Below are positions 4,886 through 11,664 of a stretch of 11,664 nucleotides of DNA, piece by piece. Made by a program: the position numbers and the translations under genes. The notes below the pieces were generated by a model, which was not told the origin of the DNA, ran no database searches, and saw only the letters and a program-made list of their open reading frames with translations. Position 1 is the first letter of the stretch, and every line of letters starts with the position of its first letter. The DNA lies in the NCBI GenBank assembly GCA_048550035.1, contig JBLYYQ010000021.1, positions 1-11,664 of the forward strand, in the 5' to 3' direction. The DNA is from JBLYYQ01 sp048550035 (lineage in GTDB: Bacteria > Nitrospinota_A > UBA7883 > JBLYYQ01).

Positions 4886-7768
4886 ATGATACCAGAATCA
4901 ACGCATGACTTGAAATTGGAATCCAAGAGTGAGGTTAAATATAGTATATGTGATATCTGTGCGTGTCGATGTGGAATAAAAGTCACGCTCAAAGATGGTA
5001 ATATATCTTATATTCAAGGAGATCCTTCAGATCCAATCAACCAAGGTATGCTCTGCGCAAAAGGATCAGCTGCTCTGATGCAACAGTCAACTCCTGCACG
5101 ATTGACAAAGCCACTACTTCGTAAGAGAGAAATCGGGCGTGGCGAAGGTGGATTAGAAGAGATCTCATGGGAAAAAGCGTATGATATATTGGCCACACGG
5201 CTGCAGAAGATCAGGTCAGAAGATCCAAAGAAGCTTGCATTTTTCACAGGTCGCGATCAGGCAGAAGCGTTAACTTCATACTGGGTCAAGCAGTTTGGGA
5301 CACCAAACTATTCAGGACATGGCGGATTTTGTTCTGTTAATATTGCGGCTGGGATGATCTATTCAATGGGAGGAACTTGTTGGGAGTTTGGCGGCCCAGA
5401 CTGGGATCATACAAAATATCTCCTTTTGATTGGTGTAGCAGAAGATCATAACTCAAATCCACTAAAGATAGGTATTGGCAAGTTAAAGGATCGATCAGGG
5501 AAATTAGTAGTTATCAATCCTGTTAAATCAGGATATGGGGCGATCGCCGATGAGTGGCTTCCGATTAAACCTGGAACCGATGGAGCTTTACTTTTAGGAT
5601 TTGCACATGTTTTAATCAAAAATGGCTTAATTGATTATAAGTTCTTAGAAGATCAAACAAATGCCACACAGTTAGTTGTAACCGATACAGGAGGTGCTGA
5701 TGAAGGGCTATTTTGGCAAAAGAAGCCCTTTAAAGATATTGATGGGCAGATCAATTATGTATGGGATAGAGTTACTAATGGTGTCAAGCCGTTCAAATCT
5801 TCAGGGGCGATTCCTATGTTTGAAGGTCACTATAAAACAGCAGATGGTAAAAATGTTGCACCTGCATTTGAACTTCTTAAAACTCGAATATTAGAAGAGT
5901 ATACTCCTGCCAAAGTAAGCAAGATTACTTCCATTAGTCAAGAACAGATTGAGAGAATTGCTCTTGAAATCGGATCGATTGTGAAAAATGAGGGTATTAG
6001 CTTGCCGATTGAGTGGACTGACAGTTGGGGTGTTAAACATAAGAGTGTCAAAGGGGCTCCGATAAGCATTCATGCGATGCGAGGAGTGGCAGCACACTCT
6101 AATGGCTTTCAGAGCGCTAGAGCATTGTCTATATTGATGATACTACTTGGTATCATAGATAGACCAGGTGGGTTTAGACATAAACCACCCTACCCTAAGC
6201 CGATTCCACCATCAATCAAGCCGATTAATTCAGAAGATTCTATTAAGCCAAATAGCCCATTACCAAATCCAGGGCTCGGATTTCTAACTAGTCCTGATGA
6301 TCTGATGGTCACAAAAGATGGCAACCCAATCCGTATAGATAAAGCATATTCATGGGAATATCCATTGACGGCTCAAGGAATGATACAGAATGTAATCACA
6401 AATTGTTATAAAGGCGACCCTTATAAAATAGATATGTTAATTCTCTTTATGACCAATATGGGGTGGAACTCATCAATGAATAGTAGTTCTGTGATAAAAA
6501 TGTTAACAGCTAAAGAAGATAATAGTGATGAGTATAAGATCCCTTTTATTGTAACCTCTGATACATCCTTTTCAGAGCAGGTGGCATATTCTGATCTGGT
6601 ATTGCCAGATGCCACTTCATTAGAGCGATATGATGTAATAAGTATGCTTGGCCACTCAATTAGTGACTACAGCTCAGTTACAGATGCGATTCGTCAGCCG
6701 GTATTAGAAAAACCGGTCGAATCTGAATCGTTTCAAGAGACATTAGTCAAGCTTGCAAATCGATTAGGGCTTCCAGGCTTCTCTGATGCAGATGGGGCAC
6801 CACTTTTCAAAGAATATAAAGATTTTGTTACTAATTGGCAGGTTTCAGAGGAGGATAAGGTCGGATTTCTAGCTGGATGGCGAGGAGCCGATGGGAGTAA
6901 AAGTATTGTTGGTGAGCCAAATGTTGATCAATGGGAACGCTATAAAGATAACAACTCTCACTTTCAGTTAGAGCTTAACGATAGTATCTGCTGGAATCGA
7001 AATATAAATCAGGGCTACCTTGATTGGGCTCTAGAACATAAATTAATTTCGGATAATAAGCCTATTGTGATGAAACTCTATTCAGAGGTGTTGCAACGCT
7101 TTAGAGTTGCCGCCAACGGCAAGCGAAAAGGGAGAAAGCCACCTAATGATACGGTGAAAAAGAGAATCTTAAAATATTTTGATCCACTCCCATTTTGGTA
7201 TCCGCCATTAGAAGATTCGGTTGTTGACCAAGATAGATATAGCATTCATGCGATAACTCAACGTCCTATGCCTATCTATAACTCTCTCGGTTCACAAAAT
7301 GGATGGTTGCGTCAAATTATTGGTCAAAACTATCTCTACATAAATCCACTCAAAGCCAAAGAGTTAAATCTTCTCAATTTAGATTGGGTTTGGGTCGAAT
7401 CGAGTTATGGCAAAATCAGGGCGCAGCTAAAATTTAGTAACGCAACAGCTAAAGATACCGTTTGGAGTTGGAGTGGGATAGGTAAAATGGGGGGCGCGTG
7501 GAGTTTAGATCCGGATGTGGCTGAAGTCAAGCGTGGGTTTTTACTCAATCATCTAATAGCTGAGGAGATAAAAAATCCGATTGATCAATCATCAACGATA
7601 GCCAACGCTGATCCTATCACTGGTCAAGCTGGATGGTATGATTTAAGAGTTCGGATATACAAATCAGATCAAACAGGGAGCTATCCAGAATTTCAACCAT
7701 TAAAATTACCGGTTAGCATTAAGCAACGCCCATCGTTGCTTAGCTATATCGGATCAAAAAAGAGTTAG
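4886..7768 (+). CDS. soeA: Sulfite dehydrogenase (quinone), molybdopterin catalytic subunit SoeA
   Basis: The 960-aa product belongs to the complex iron-sulfur molybdoenzyme (DMSO reductase) superfamily. A [4Fe-4S] site is formed by C22, C25, C29 and C57 (C-x2-C-x3-C, then CAKGS). The catalytic domain follows, with GHGGFCSVNIAAGMIYSMGG, where C149 is the likely molybdenum ligand. The dinucleotide-binding domain lies near 790-920 (GSQNGWLRQI and WVWVESSYGK). The N-terminal 200 residues (GSAALMQQSTPARLTKPL, FFTGRDQAEALT, GVAEDHNSNPLKI) match remembered SoeA proteins rather than PsrA, PhsA or DmsA. There is no twin-arginine signal, so the subunit should stay cytoplasmic, as known for SoeABC. It oxidises sulfite to sulfate with two electrons passed to SoeB. 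AAGGA 6 nt before the ATG, with an in-frame stop just upstream, fixes the start. The soe assignment, as opposed to another oxidoreductase of this clade, is inferred from resemblance. Confidence 0.88.
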   Translation: MIPESTHDLKLESKSEVKYSICDICACRCGIKVTLKDGNISYIQGDPSDPINQGMLCAKGSAALMQQSTPARLTKPLLRKREIGRGEGGLEEISWEKAYDILATRLQKIRSEDPKKLAFFTGRDQAEALTSYWVKQFGTPNYSGHGGFCSVNIAAGMIYSMGGTCWEFGGPDWDHTKYLLLIGVAEDHNSNPLKIGIGKLKDRSGKLVVINPVKSGYGAIADEWLPIKPGTDGALLLGFAHVLIKNGLIDYKFLEDQTNATQLVVTDTGGADEGLFWQKKPFKDIDGQINYVWDRVTNGVKPFKSSGAIPMFEGHYKTADGKNVAPAFELLKTRILEEYTPAKVSKITSISQEQIERIALEIGSIVKNEGISLPIEWTDSWGVKHKSVKGAPISIHAMRGVAAHSNGFQSARALSILMILLGIIDRPGGFRHKPPYPKPIPPSIKPINSEDSIKPNSPLPNPGLGFLTSPDDLMVTKDGNPIRIDKAYSWEYPLTAQGMIQNVITNCYKGDPYKIDMLILFMTNMGWNSSMNSSSVIKMLTAKEDNSDEYKIPFIVTSDTSFSEQVAYSDLVLPDATSLERYDVISMLGHSISDYSSVTDAIRQPVLEKPVESESFQETLVKLANRLGLPGFSDADGAPLFKEYKDFVTNWQVSEEDKVGFLAGWRGADGSKSIVGEPNVDQWERYKDNNSHFQLELNDSICWNRNINQGYLDWALEHKLISDNKPIVMKLYSEVLQRFRVAANGKRKGRKPPNDTVKKRILKYFDPLPFWYPPLEDSVVDQDRYSIHAITQRPMPIYNSLGSQNGWLRQIIGQNYLYINPLKAKELNLLNLDWVWVESSYGKIRAQLKFSNATAKDTVWSWSGIGKMGGAWSLDPDVAEVKRGFLLNHLIAEEIKNPIDQSSTIANADPITGQAGWYDLRVRIYKSDQTGSYPEFQPLKLPVSIKQRPSLLSYIGSKKS

Positions 7769-7778
7769 AGGCAATCTT

Positions 7779-8459
7779 GTGATGAAACAGTTAGCATTAG
7801 CAATAGATCTTAATAAATGTGTCGGTTGTCATGCTTGCGCAGTAAATTGTAAATCGTGGAACAATTCAGGTGAGTTTGGTCCATTACATGACGAAGCGCC
7901 TTATGGTAAAGAACCTCACGGTATCTGGCTTAACAGAGTACAGACTTACGAAGTGGGGATCTATCCGGATGTTGATGTTATCCATATGCCAAAATCTTGC
8001 ATGCATTGTATTGATGCGCCTTGTGTATCGGTCTGCCCGACTGGTGCATCACATAAAAGGTTAGAAGATGGTATTGTTTTAGTTGAGTATGATGACTGTA
8101 TTGGTTGCAAATATTGCTCTTGGGCATGTCCTTATGGATGTCGCGAGTTAGACTTTCATGATGGAGTTATGAAGAAATGTAGCTTATGTGTTGATCGTAT
8201 CTATAATGAAGAGCTACAGCTTGAGGAGAGAAAACCAGCTTGTGTTATCACCTGTCCATCAAATGCTAGAATATTTGGAGATATTAACGATCCAAAATCA
8301 GCTATATCGACAAAAATTAGATCTCAATCTGGATATCAGCTTATGCCAGAATCTACAGCAAAGCCTGCTAACCATTATCTTCCAAAGAAAAAGGTATCGA
8401 TCGATTTAACCAACTTTATTCTAACAATCGATAATAAAGATTTAGAATTGGCAAAGTGA
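7779..8459 (+). CDS. soeB: Sulfite dehydrogenase iron-sulfur subunit SoeB
   Basis: The 226-aa ferredoxin-type subunit has sixteen cysteines in the four-cluster layout of DmsB, PsrB and SoeB. These are C14-x2-C17-x2-C20-x3-C24; C74-x2-C77-x4-C82-x3-C86; C107-x2-C110-x2-C113-x3-C117; and C134-x2-C137 with C155-x3-C159. It should carry electrons from the SoeA cofactor to quinone at SoeC. There is no signal peptide, consistent with a cytoplasmic enzyme. Start choice: GTG at 7779 and ATG at 7782 are adjacent in-frame codons. AGAGG at 7767-7771 lies 7 nt before the former and 10 nt before the latter, so both are possible and the difference is one residue. The gene begins 10 nt after the soeA stop, with its Shine-Dalgarno overlapping the soeA stop codon, which indicates tight coupling. 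Confidence 0.92.
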   Translation: MMKQLALAIDLNKCVGCHACAVNCKSWNNSGEFGPLHDEAPYGKEPHGIWLNRVQTYEVGIYPDVDVIHMPKSCMHCIDAPCVSVCPTGASHKRLEDGIVLVEYDDCIGCKYCSWACPYGCRELDFHDGVMKKCSLCVDRIYNEELQLEERKPACVITCPSNARIFGDINDPKSAISTKIRSQSGYQLMPESTAKPANHYLPKKKVSIDLTNFILTIDNKDLELAK

Positions 8460-8500
8460 TCCAACAACTAACAAAGATCAGAGAGTAGAAAGGAAAATCT

Positions 8501-9535
8501 ATGCGCCCAGTGTGGTCCATTATTATTTTAACTATATTTGCCAGTATCGCAGAAGGAGTAGTTATTTTTCTGACAACAGCTGAAATAACTGCAACATTAG
8601 GATTCGCCTCTCCATTGCCAGCTGATAGTCGCCTCATCACAGCGATAGTTGCACTATCCTTCTTATTAGCAGCTCTATTAGCATCTTTTTTTAACCTTGC
8701 AAATAAATCGCGTGGGATAAAAGCTATCATGAGATGGAAAACATCTTGGATCTCGCGTAAAGTAATTCTGTTCCCTATCTTTTCGGCTATGATCTTCTTT
8801 TATACAGTAATGTTATACTTTGAGATCGGAAGCACGTTAAGAGGAGCCATAATTTTTGCTGCTTCTCTTACTGGATTAATGCTTGTTATATCATCAGCTA
8901 TGATTTATTACAGTATCAAGTTTGTCAAAGAATGGGCAACTCTATATACAATCTTGAATTTCATAGCAGTTGGATTGGCAATCGGCTCATTTACTTTTAT
9001 TGCTATATTAGAGTTTACCAACCTCTCCTTGATAGAGCATATGGCAATTATTGATTTCGGATTAGCCCTAATTTTTATTGCACTACTGATAAAAACAGGC
9101 TCATTAATTAGGAACGATTCAATTTATTCATCAATCACAAGCAAGAGCGCTCTTCAATTTGAATCAGATAAGATTGAGTTAATCGATAATGGCGCAGCCT
9201 ACCCACATTACAACACCGTTGAATATTTCCATATCAGCGGCAAGCGGAAAATACCGATAGGACGGATAGCTATGATCGTACTTACATTCCTCCTCCCTAT
9301 CATAGGACTATTAATTAAATATTATTTTAAAGCTCAGTTTGCAATCGAACCTTCCCTGATATTCTCTATCTTACTCCTTATGATAATTGGCGGATTAATT
9401 GAGAGGTGGCTCTTTTTTGTAGATAGTAACCATGTCCAAAATATTTTTTATGGTAACTATCAGGTCAAGAACAAGATAAATCCTATCTTAACAGCAGGGA
9501 GAGATTATCGGAAAATGGTTATAAACTCAAAGTAA
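8501..9535 (+). CDS. soeC: Sulfite dehydrogenase membrane anchor SoeC (DmsC family)
   Basis: The 344-aa integral membrane protein has about eight hydrophobic helices, near residues 5-27, 43-66, 88-108, 112-135, 147-170, 178-197, 250-271 and 282-301. This is the size and topology of DmsC-type anchors, which bind quinone and hold the catalytic pair on the membrane. The N-terminus MRPVWSIIILT and the RWKTSWISR segment at 78-86 fit this family. A polar loop separates helices 6 and 7 (about 198-248). The family segment I remember as 'HLG-P-RA...SW-SREV' reads FNLANKSRG...SWISRKV here, so it is a rather divergent member. AAGGA 6 nt before the ATG supports the start, 41 bp after soeB. It ends 2 bp from the end of the convergent lytic transglycosylase gene, and no terminator is visible between them. 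Confidence 0.87.
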   Translation: MRPVWSIIILTIFASIAEGVVIFLTTAEITATLGFASPLPADSRLITAIVALSFLLAALLASFFNLANKSRGIKAIMRWKTSWISRKVILFPIFSAMIFFYTVMLYFEIGSTLRGAIIFAASLTGLMLVISSAMIYYSIKFVKEWATLYTILNFIAVGLAIGSFTFIAILEFTNLSLIEHMAIIDFGLALIFIALLIKTGSLIRNDSIYSSITSKSALQFESDKIELIDNGAAYPHYNTVEYFHISGKRKIPIGRIAMIVLTFLLPIIGLLIKYYFKAQFAIEPSLIFSILLLMIIGGLIERWLFFVDSNHVQNIFYGNYQVKNKINPILTAGRDYRKMVINSK

Positions 9536-9537
9536 TT

Positions 9538-10446
9538 CTACTGATAGATACGCTTGATATTCATCTTACCAATTGGCATGTCAGTAAAGATTACATTGCC
9601 TGACTCATCTTCAAACGAATAGTAGACCACAGGCTTAACAGAATCTTTTTTAGGAAGATATACTGTAGCGGATGTTGTCGCTTTATACATTGATTCATCA
9701 AGCAAGCCGCCATATGCAAGATAATTTTGCATCACTTTTACGATATACCCCTTGGTCTCTTTATATGGTGGCACCCCTTGAAACCTTATAACTGCATTTG
9801 GACCTGCATTATAAGCTGCAAGAGCTAACTCAATATTCTTGAATTGATCAAGCATTTGCCGAAAATATTTTGCACCACCATTGATATTTTCATAGGGATC
9901 AAAAACTCGCTTCACCTCTAGAATATCTGCAGTTTCTGGCATCAGCTGCATTAACCCTTGTGCACCTCGTCTAGAGATTGAGTAACGATTAAAGTTTGAC
10001 TCAACTTTGATTATCGATTTGAGCATTATAGGATCAAGCTGATATCTGGATGAAACTATATTGATGATTCGGTTGTAGTTTGGAGGTAAGGTACTTTTTT
10101 GATTTTTTGATTTATCGCTAACTCTCCTTGAAATTTTATCTTTCGATTTCTTCTCATAAGCTGTTGTTTTAATTGGTGGCAAAACGCTCGATTGAGCCTT
10201 ATCTGAAAGTGAATATCTTCTTAAGACTTTGTGATTTTTTATTGTCGGATATTTATTTGTAAAATACTTTCGTCCATTATCGTCGCTAACCAAAAATGCA
10301 TCAGCATAAGAAAACTCACTCCCCTGAATTAGGAAAAGTAGCCCAAATAGTAGCAGACTATAAAAAAGTTTAAAAATCAATAGAACTCTCTTTACCTTAA
10401 AGTTAGCGATATACCTTATTATATCGCCAATTAGTTTTATTATCAA
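9538..10446 (-). CDS. Exported SLT-type lytic transglycosylase with flanking DUF4124-like segments
   Basis: The 302-aa product cleaves peptidoglycan between MurNAc and GlcNAc with anhydro-MurNAc formation, judged by family. A hydrophobic export signal lies at about 21-40, with a likely cleavage after ADA (48-50). The catalytic domain spans about 125-240. It contains E149 in KSIIKVESNF, the block GAQGLMQLMPETA (161-173), DPYENINGGAKY, and AAYNAGPNAV beginning near 210. DDNGRKYFTN (55-64) and DESGNVIFTD near the C-terminus look like two copies of a DUF4124-type beta unit on either side of the enzyme domain. A Lys/Ser-rich linker fills about 80-120. The TTG start at 10446 lacks a clear Shine-Dalgarno. 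A second in-frame TTG at 10380 (residue 23) follows AAGGTAAAGAGAG and gives a normal-length signal peptide, so the true start may be there. It lies 6 nt after the aminotransferase stop. Confidence 0.9.
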   Translation of the reverse strand: MIIKLIGDIIRYIANFKVKRVLLIFKLFYSLLLFGLLFLIQGSEFSYADAFLVSDDNGRKYFTNKYPTIKNHKVLRRYSLSDKAQSSVLPPIKTTAYEKKSKDKISRRVSDKSKNQKSTLPPNYNRIINIVSSRYQLDPIMLKSIIKVESNFNRYSISRRGAQGLMQLMPETADILEVKRVFDPYENINGGAKYFRQMLDQFKNIELALAAYNAGPNAVIRFQGVPPYKETKGYIVKVMQNYLAYGGLLDESMYKATTSATVYLPKKDSVKPVVYYSFEDESGNVIFTDMPIGKMNIKRIYQ

Positions 10447-10452
10447 CCATTA

Positions 10453-11598
10453 TCAAAGAAATGAGACCAGCCTCATGATATCATCTACCGTATTAAAGAA
10501 ATGGGGTGAAACCCTTATCCCATCTCCTCTTTTGGCTACAATGATCCTATTTTTTGATAACTTTTCAAGTAGCACATCAATGGCTGATCTATCTTTTGGC
10601 GCAAAAAGTATTATGCCAGATCGTGTCGAAATATTATCTACTGGCGATACTATTTCATACTCAGGGTGGCTTGAAATTTCGTCAATAAAAATATCGCCTA
10701 ATTCTAAAATATGATTGGCAATATCCTCTACTCCAATTGACAAAATTAACTCTAAAGCATAATGGAGCCCAACAATTCCAAGAAGATTTGAAGCACCCTC
10801 TTCAAATCGTGCCGCAGATTTTTTGAATCTAAAATCAATCTTATGAAACGCCAGAGGATCAACAACAGAATTCCATCCAACCTTTGTAAGCTTTAATTTT
10901 TCAAGCATGTTACTGCTACAAAAAAATATTCCAATTCCTTCTGGTCCGCAAAGCCATTTAACACTACCTGCCGTAAGAAAATCAATCTTAGCTGATTTCA
11001 CGTCAATAGGAAATGCTCCCAATGTCTGTATTGCATCGACCAAAAAGAGTACTCCCCCATCTCTTGCAATTTTTGAAAATTTGGCTAAGTTTGGTCTAAA
11101 TCCGGTCGCAAATTGAGCAGATGATGTAGAAATCAACTTTGTTTTAGGACTCATCTTATTCCTGAACTGATCAAAATCGATCTTCCCATCAATACTTTTA
11201 ATCATTACTGTTTTGACCTGATCTTGTTCAAGATTTAACCATGGGTAAACATTTGATGGATACTCTAAATTGGAAATCAAAACCTCATCATCTGGCAAAT
11301 ATTCTAATCCAGATGCAACTAACGAAATACCTTCCGAAGTACTCCTGACAAAAGCAATCTCAGAACTGTCAGCTCCAATGATTGATCCAGCTAGTTTCCT
11401 ACAGTCCTCAATTGTATTAGCTCGTAACCTAAAATAAGAATCACCCTCCCAACTACCACTATTTAGAAACTTTTTCATCCCATTCGTAGCTGAATTAGAG
11501 ATTGGAGCTACCCCTGCACTATTTAAAAAAGTATATCCTTCTAAAAAGTCAAACTCAGATCGAATCTTAGTAATTAACGATTTTGATAGTTGTTGCAT
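10453..11598 (-). CDS. Class V aminotransferase-fold PLP-dependent enzyme
   Basis: The 381-aa protein is of fold-type I, class V (the NifS/SufS, isopenicillin N epimerase and kynureninase relatives). The N-terminal FLNSAGVAPIS (24-34) is the substrate-side loop and VRSTSEGISLVASGL (84-98) the phosphate-binding turn. VDAIQTLGAFPID (187-199) supplies the cofactor-contacting D188 and Q191, and AGSVKWLCGPEG (210-221) supplies Schiff-base lysine K214. The C-terminal RVSPHFFNTVDDIMRL is the usual small-domain end. No cysteine occupies the catalytic loop expected of a cysteine desulfurase (RIIVAKRGDGIRVS), so sulfur mobilisation from cysteine is unlikely. The substrate is unknown; an epimerase, lyase or transaminase is possible. 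GAGG at 11610-11607, 8 nt before the ATG, supports the start. It probably forms an operon with the downstream transglycosylase, although no shared function is evident. Confidence 0.88.
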   Translation of the reverse strand: MQQLSKSLITKIRSEFDFLEGYTFLNSAGVAPISNSATNGMKKFLNSGSWEGDSYFRLRANTIEDCRKLAGSIIGADSSEIAFVRSTSEGISLVASGLEYLPDDEVLISNLEYPSNVYPWLNLEQDQVKTVMIKSIDGKIDFDQFRNKMSPKTKLISTSSAQFATGFRPNLAKFSKIARDGGVLFLVDAIQTLGAFPIDVKSAKIDFLTAGSVKWLCGPEGIGIFFCSSNMLEKLKLTKVGWNSVVDPLAFHKIDFRFKKSAARFEEGASNLLGIVGLHYALELILSIGVEDIANHILELGDIFIDEISSHPEYEIVSPVDNISTRSGIILFAPKDRSAIDVLLEKLSKNRIIVAKRGDGIRVSPHFFNTVDDIMRLVSFL

Positions 11599-11612
11599 AA
11601 TTTTATCCTCGC

Positions 11613-11646
11613 GACTCTAATAAAAAAAATTACTTATATTAGAGTC
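11613..11646. repeat. Perfect 10-bp inverted repeat upstream of the aminotransferase gene
   Basis: GACTCTAATA (11613-11622) and TATTAGAGTC (11637-11646) are exact reverse complements separated by 14 AT-rich bases. The proximal arm ends 2 bp before the gene's Shine-Dalgarno region. No T-run follows either arm, so it is not a canonical intrinsic terminator. It may be a transcription-factor operator or a leader hairpin next to the ribosome binding site. The function is inferred. Confidence 0.75.
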
Positions 11647-11664
11647 TATTTGCACTGTTTCCTC

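Noticed and set aside
4810..4992. A 60-aa minus-strand open frame across the soeA start
   Set aside because: It overlaps the soe promoter region, ribosome binding site and the iron-sulfur motif codons of SoeA, and its product shows no recognisable feature.
4886..9535. Polysulfide/thiosulfate reductase or DMSO reductase operon
   Set aside because: The catalytic subunit has no Tat signal and its N-terminal blocks resemble SoeA. The anchor looks DmsC/SoeC-like rather than NrfD/PsrC-like. It is kept only as a less likely alternative.
10453..11598. Cysteine desulfurase (NifS/SufS/CsdA)
   Set aside because: The PLP lysine and the Asp/Gln pair are present, but the loop that should hold the catalytic cysteine has none.
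11613..11646. Intrinsic terminator
   Set aside because: The stem is A/T-rich with a 14-nt loop and no T-run after it on either strand.
1..11664. Mobile element, CRISPR array, phage genes or a new defence system
   Set aside because: No transposase, integrase, spaced direct repeats, nuclease or toxin-antitoxin pair is visible. All sizeable frames are accounted for by housekeeping, flagellar-regulation, sulfur-metabolism and cell-wall genes.

Overview
This is an AT-rich (about 39-40% G+C by eye), gene-dense bacterial chromosome segment with no mobile element, CRISPR array or RNA gene that I can support. The gene content points to a flagellated Gram-negative proteobacterium that oxidises reduced sulfur. 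The order rpsO - pnp - M16 peptidase, the FlgM anti-sigma factor with a sigma-28 promoter, the Soe-type sulfite dehydrogenase and a periplasmic lytic transglycosylase all fit this. A deltaproteobacterial-grade or SAR324-like marine lineage is my best guess. It rests on gene order and general recall only and is a weak inference.

Layout. Positions 2-175 hold the 3' end of an FtsB/DivIC-like divisome gene. Positions 355-4328 hold a rightward housekeeping block: rpsO (ribosomal protein S15), a structured spacer with two hairpins, pnp (polynucleotide phosphorylase with an unusual Arg/Gly/Asp-rich tail), and an M16 zinc peptidase with a GTG start. A leftward flgM converges on the peptidase gene and overlaps its stop codon by 4 bp. 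A 240-bp divergent spacer (4646-4885) carries a consensus sigma-28 promoter for flgM and probably the promoter of the next operon.

Positions 4886-9535 are a rightward three-gene operon, soeABC: a molybdopterin catalytic subunit without a Tat signal, a four-cluster ferredoxin subunit, and an eight-helix DmsC-type quinone-reducing membrane anchor. Together they should oxidise sulfite to sulfate at the cytoplasmic face of the inner membrane and pass electrons to quinone.

The right end is leftward. A class V PLP-dependent aminotransferase-fold enzyme without a cysteine-desulfurase cysteine (10453-11598) is followed 6 nt later by an exported lytic transglycosylase (9538-10446). The transglycosylase has DUF4124-like segments on both sides of its catalytic domain. 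A perfect 10-bp inverted repeat lies just upstream of the aminotransferase gene.

Nothing in the window is clearly a new multi-gene system. The best points for follow-up are the isolated flgM with its consensus sigma-28 promoter, the charged PNPase tail, the rpsO-pnp hairpins, the duplicated domain flanking the transglycosylase, the terminal dyad, and an apparent twofold excess of GATC.
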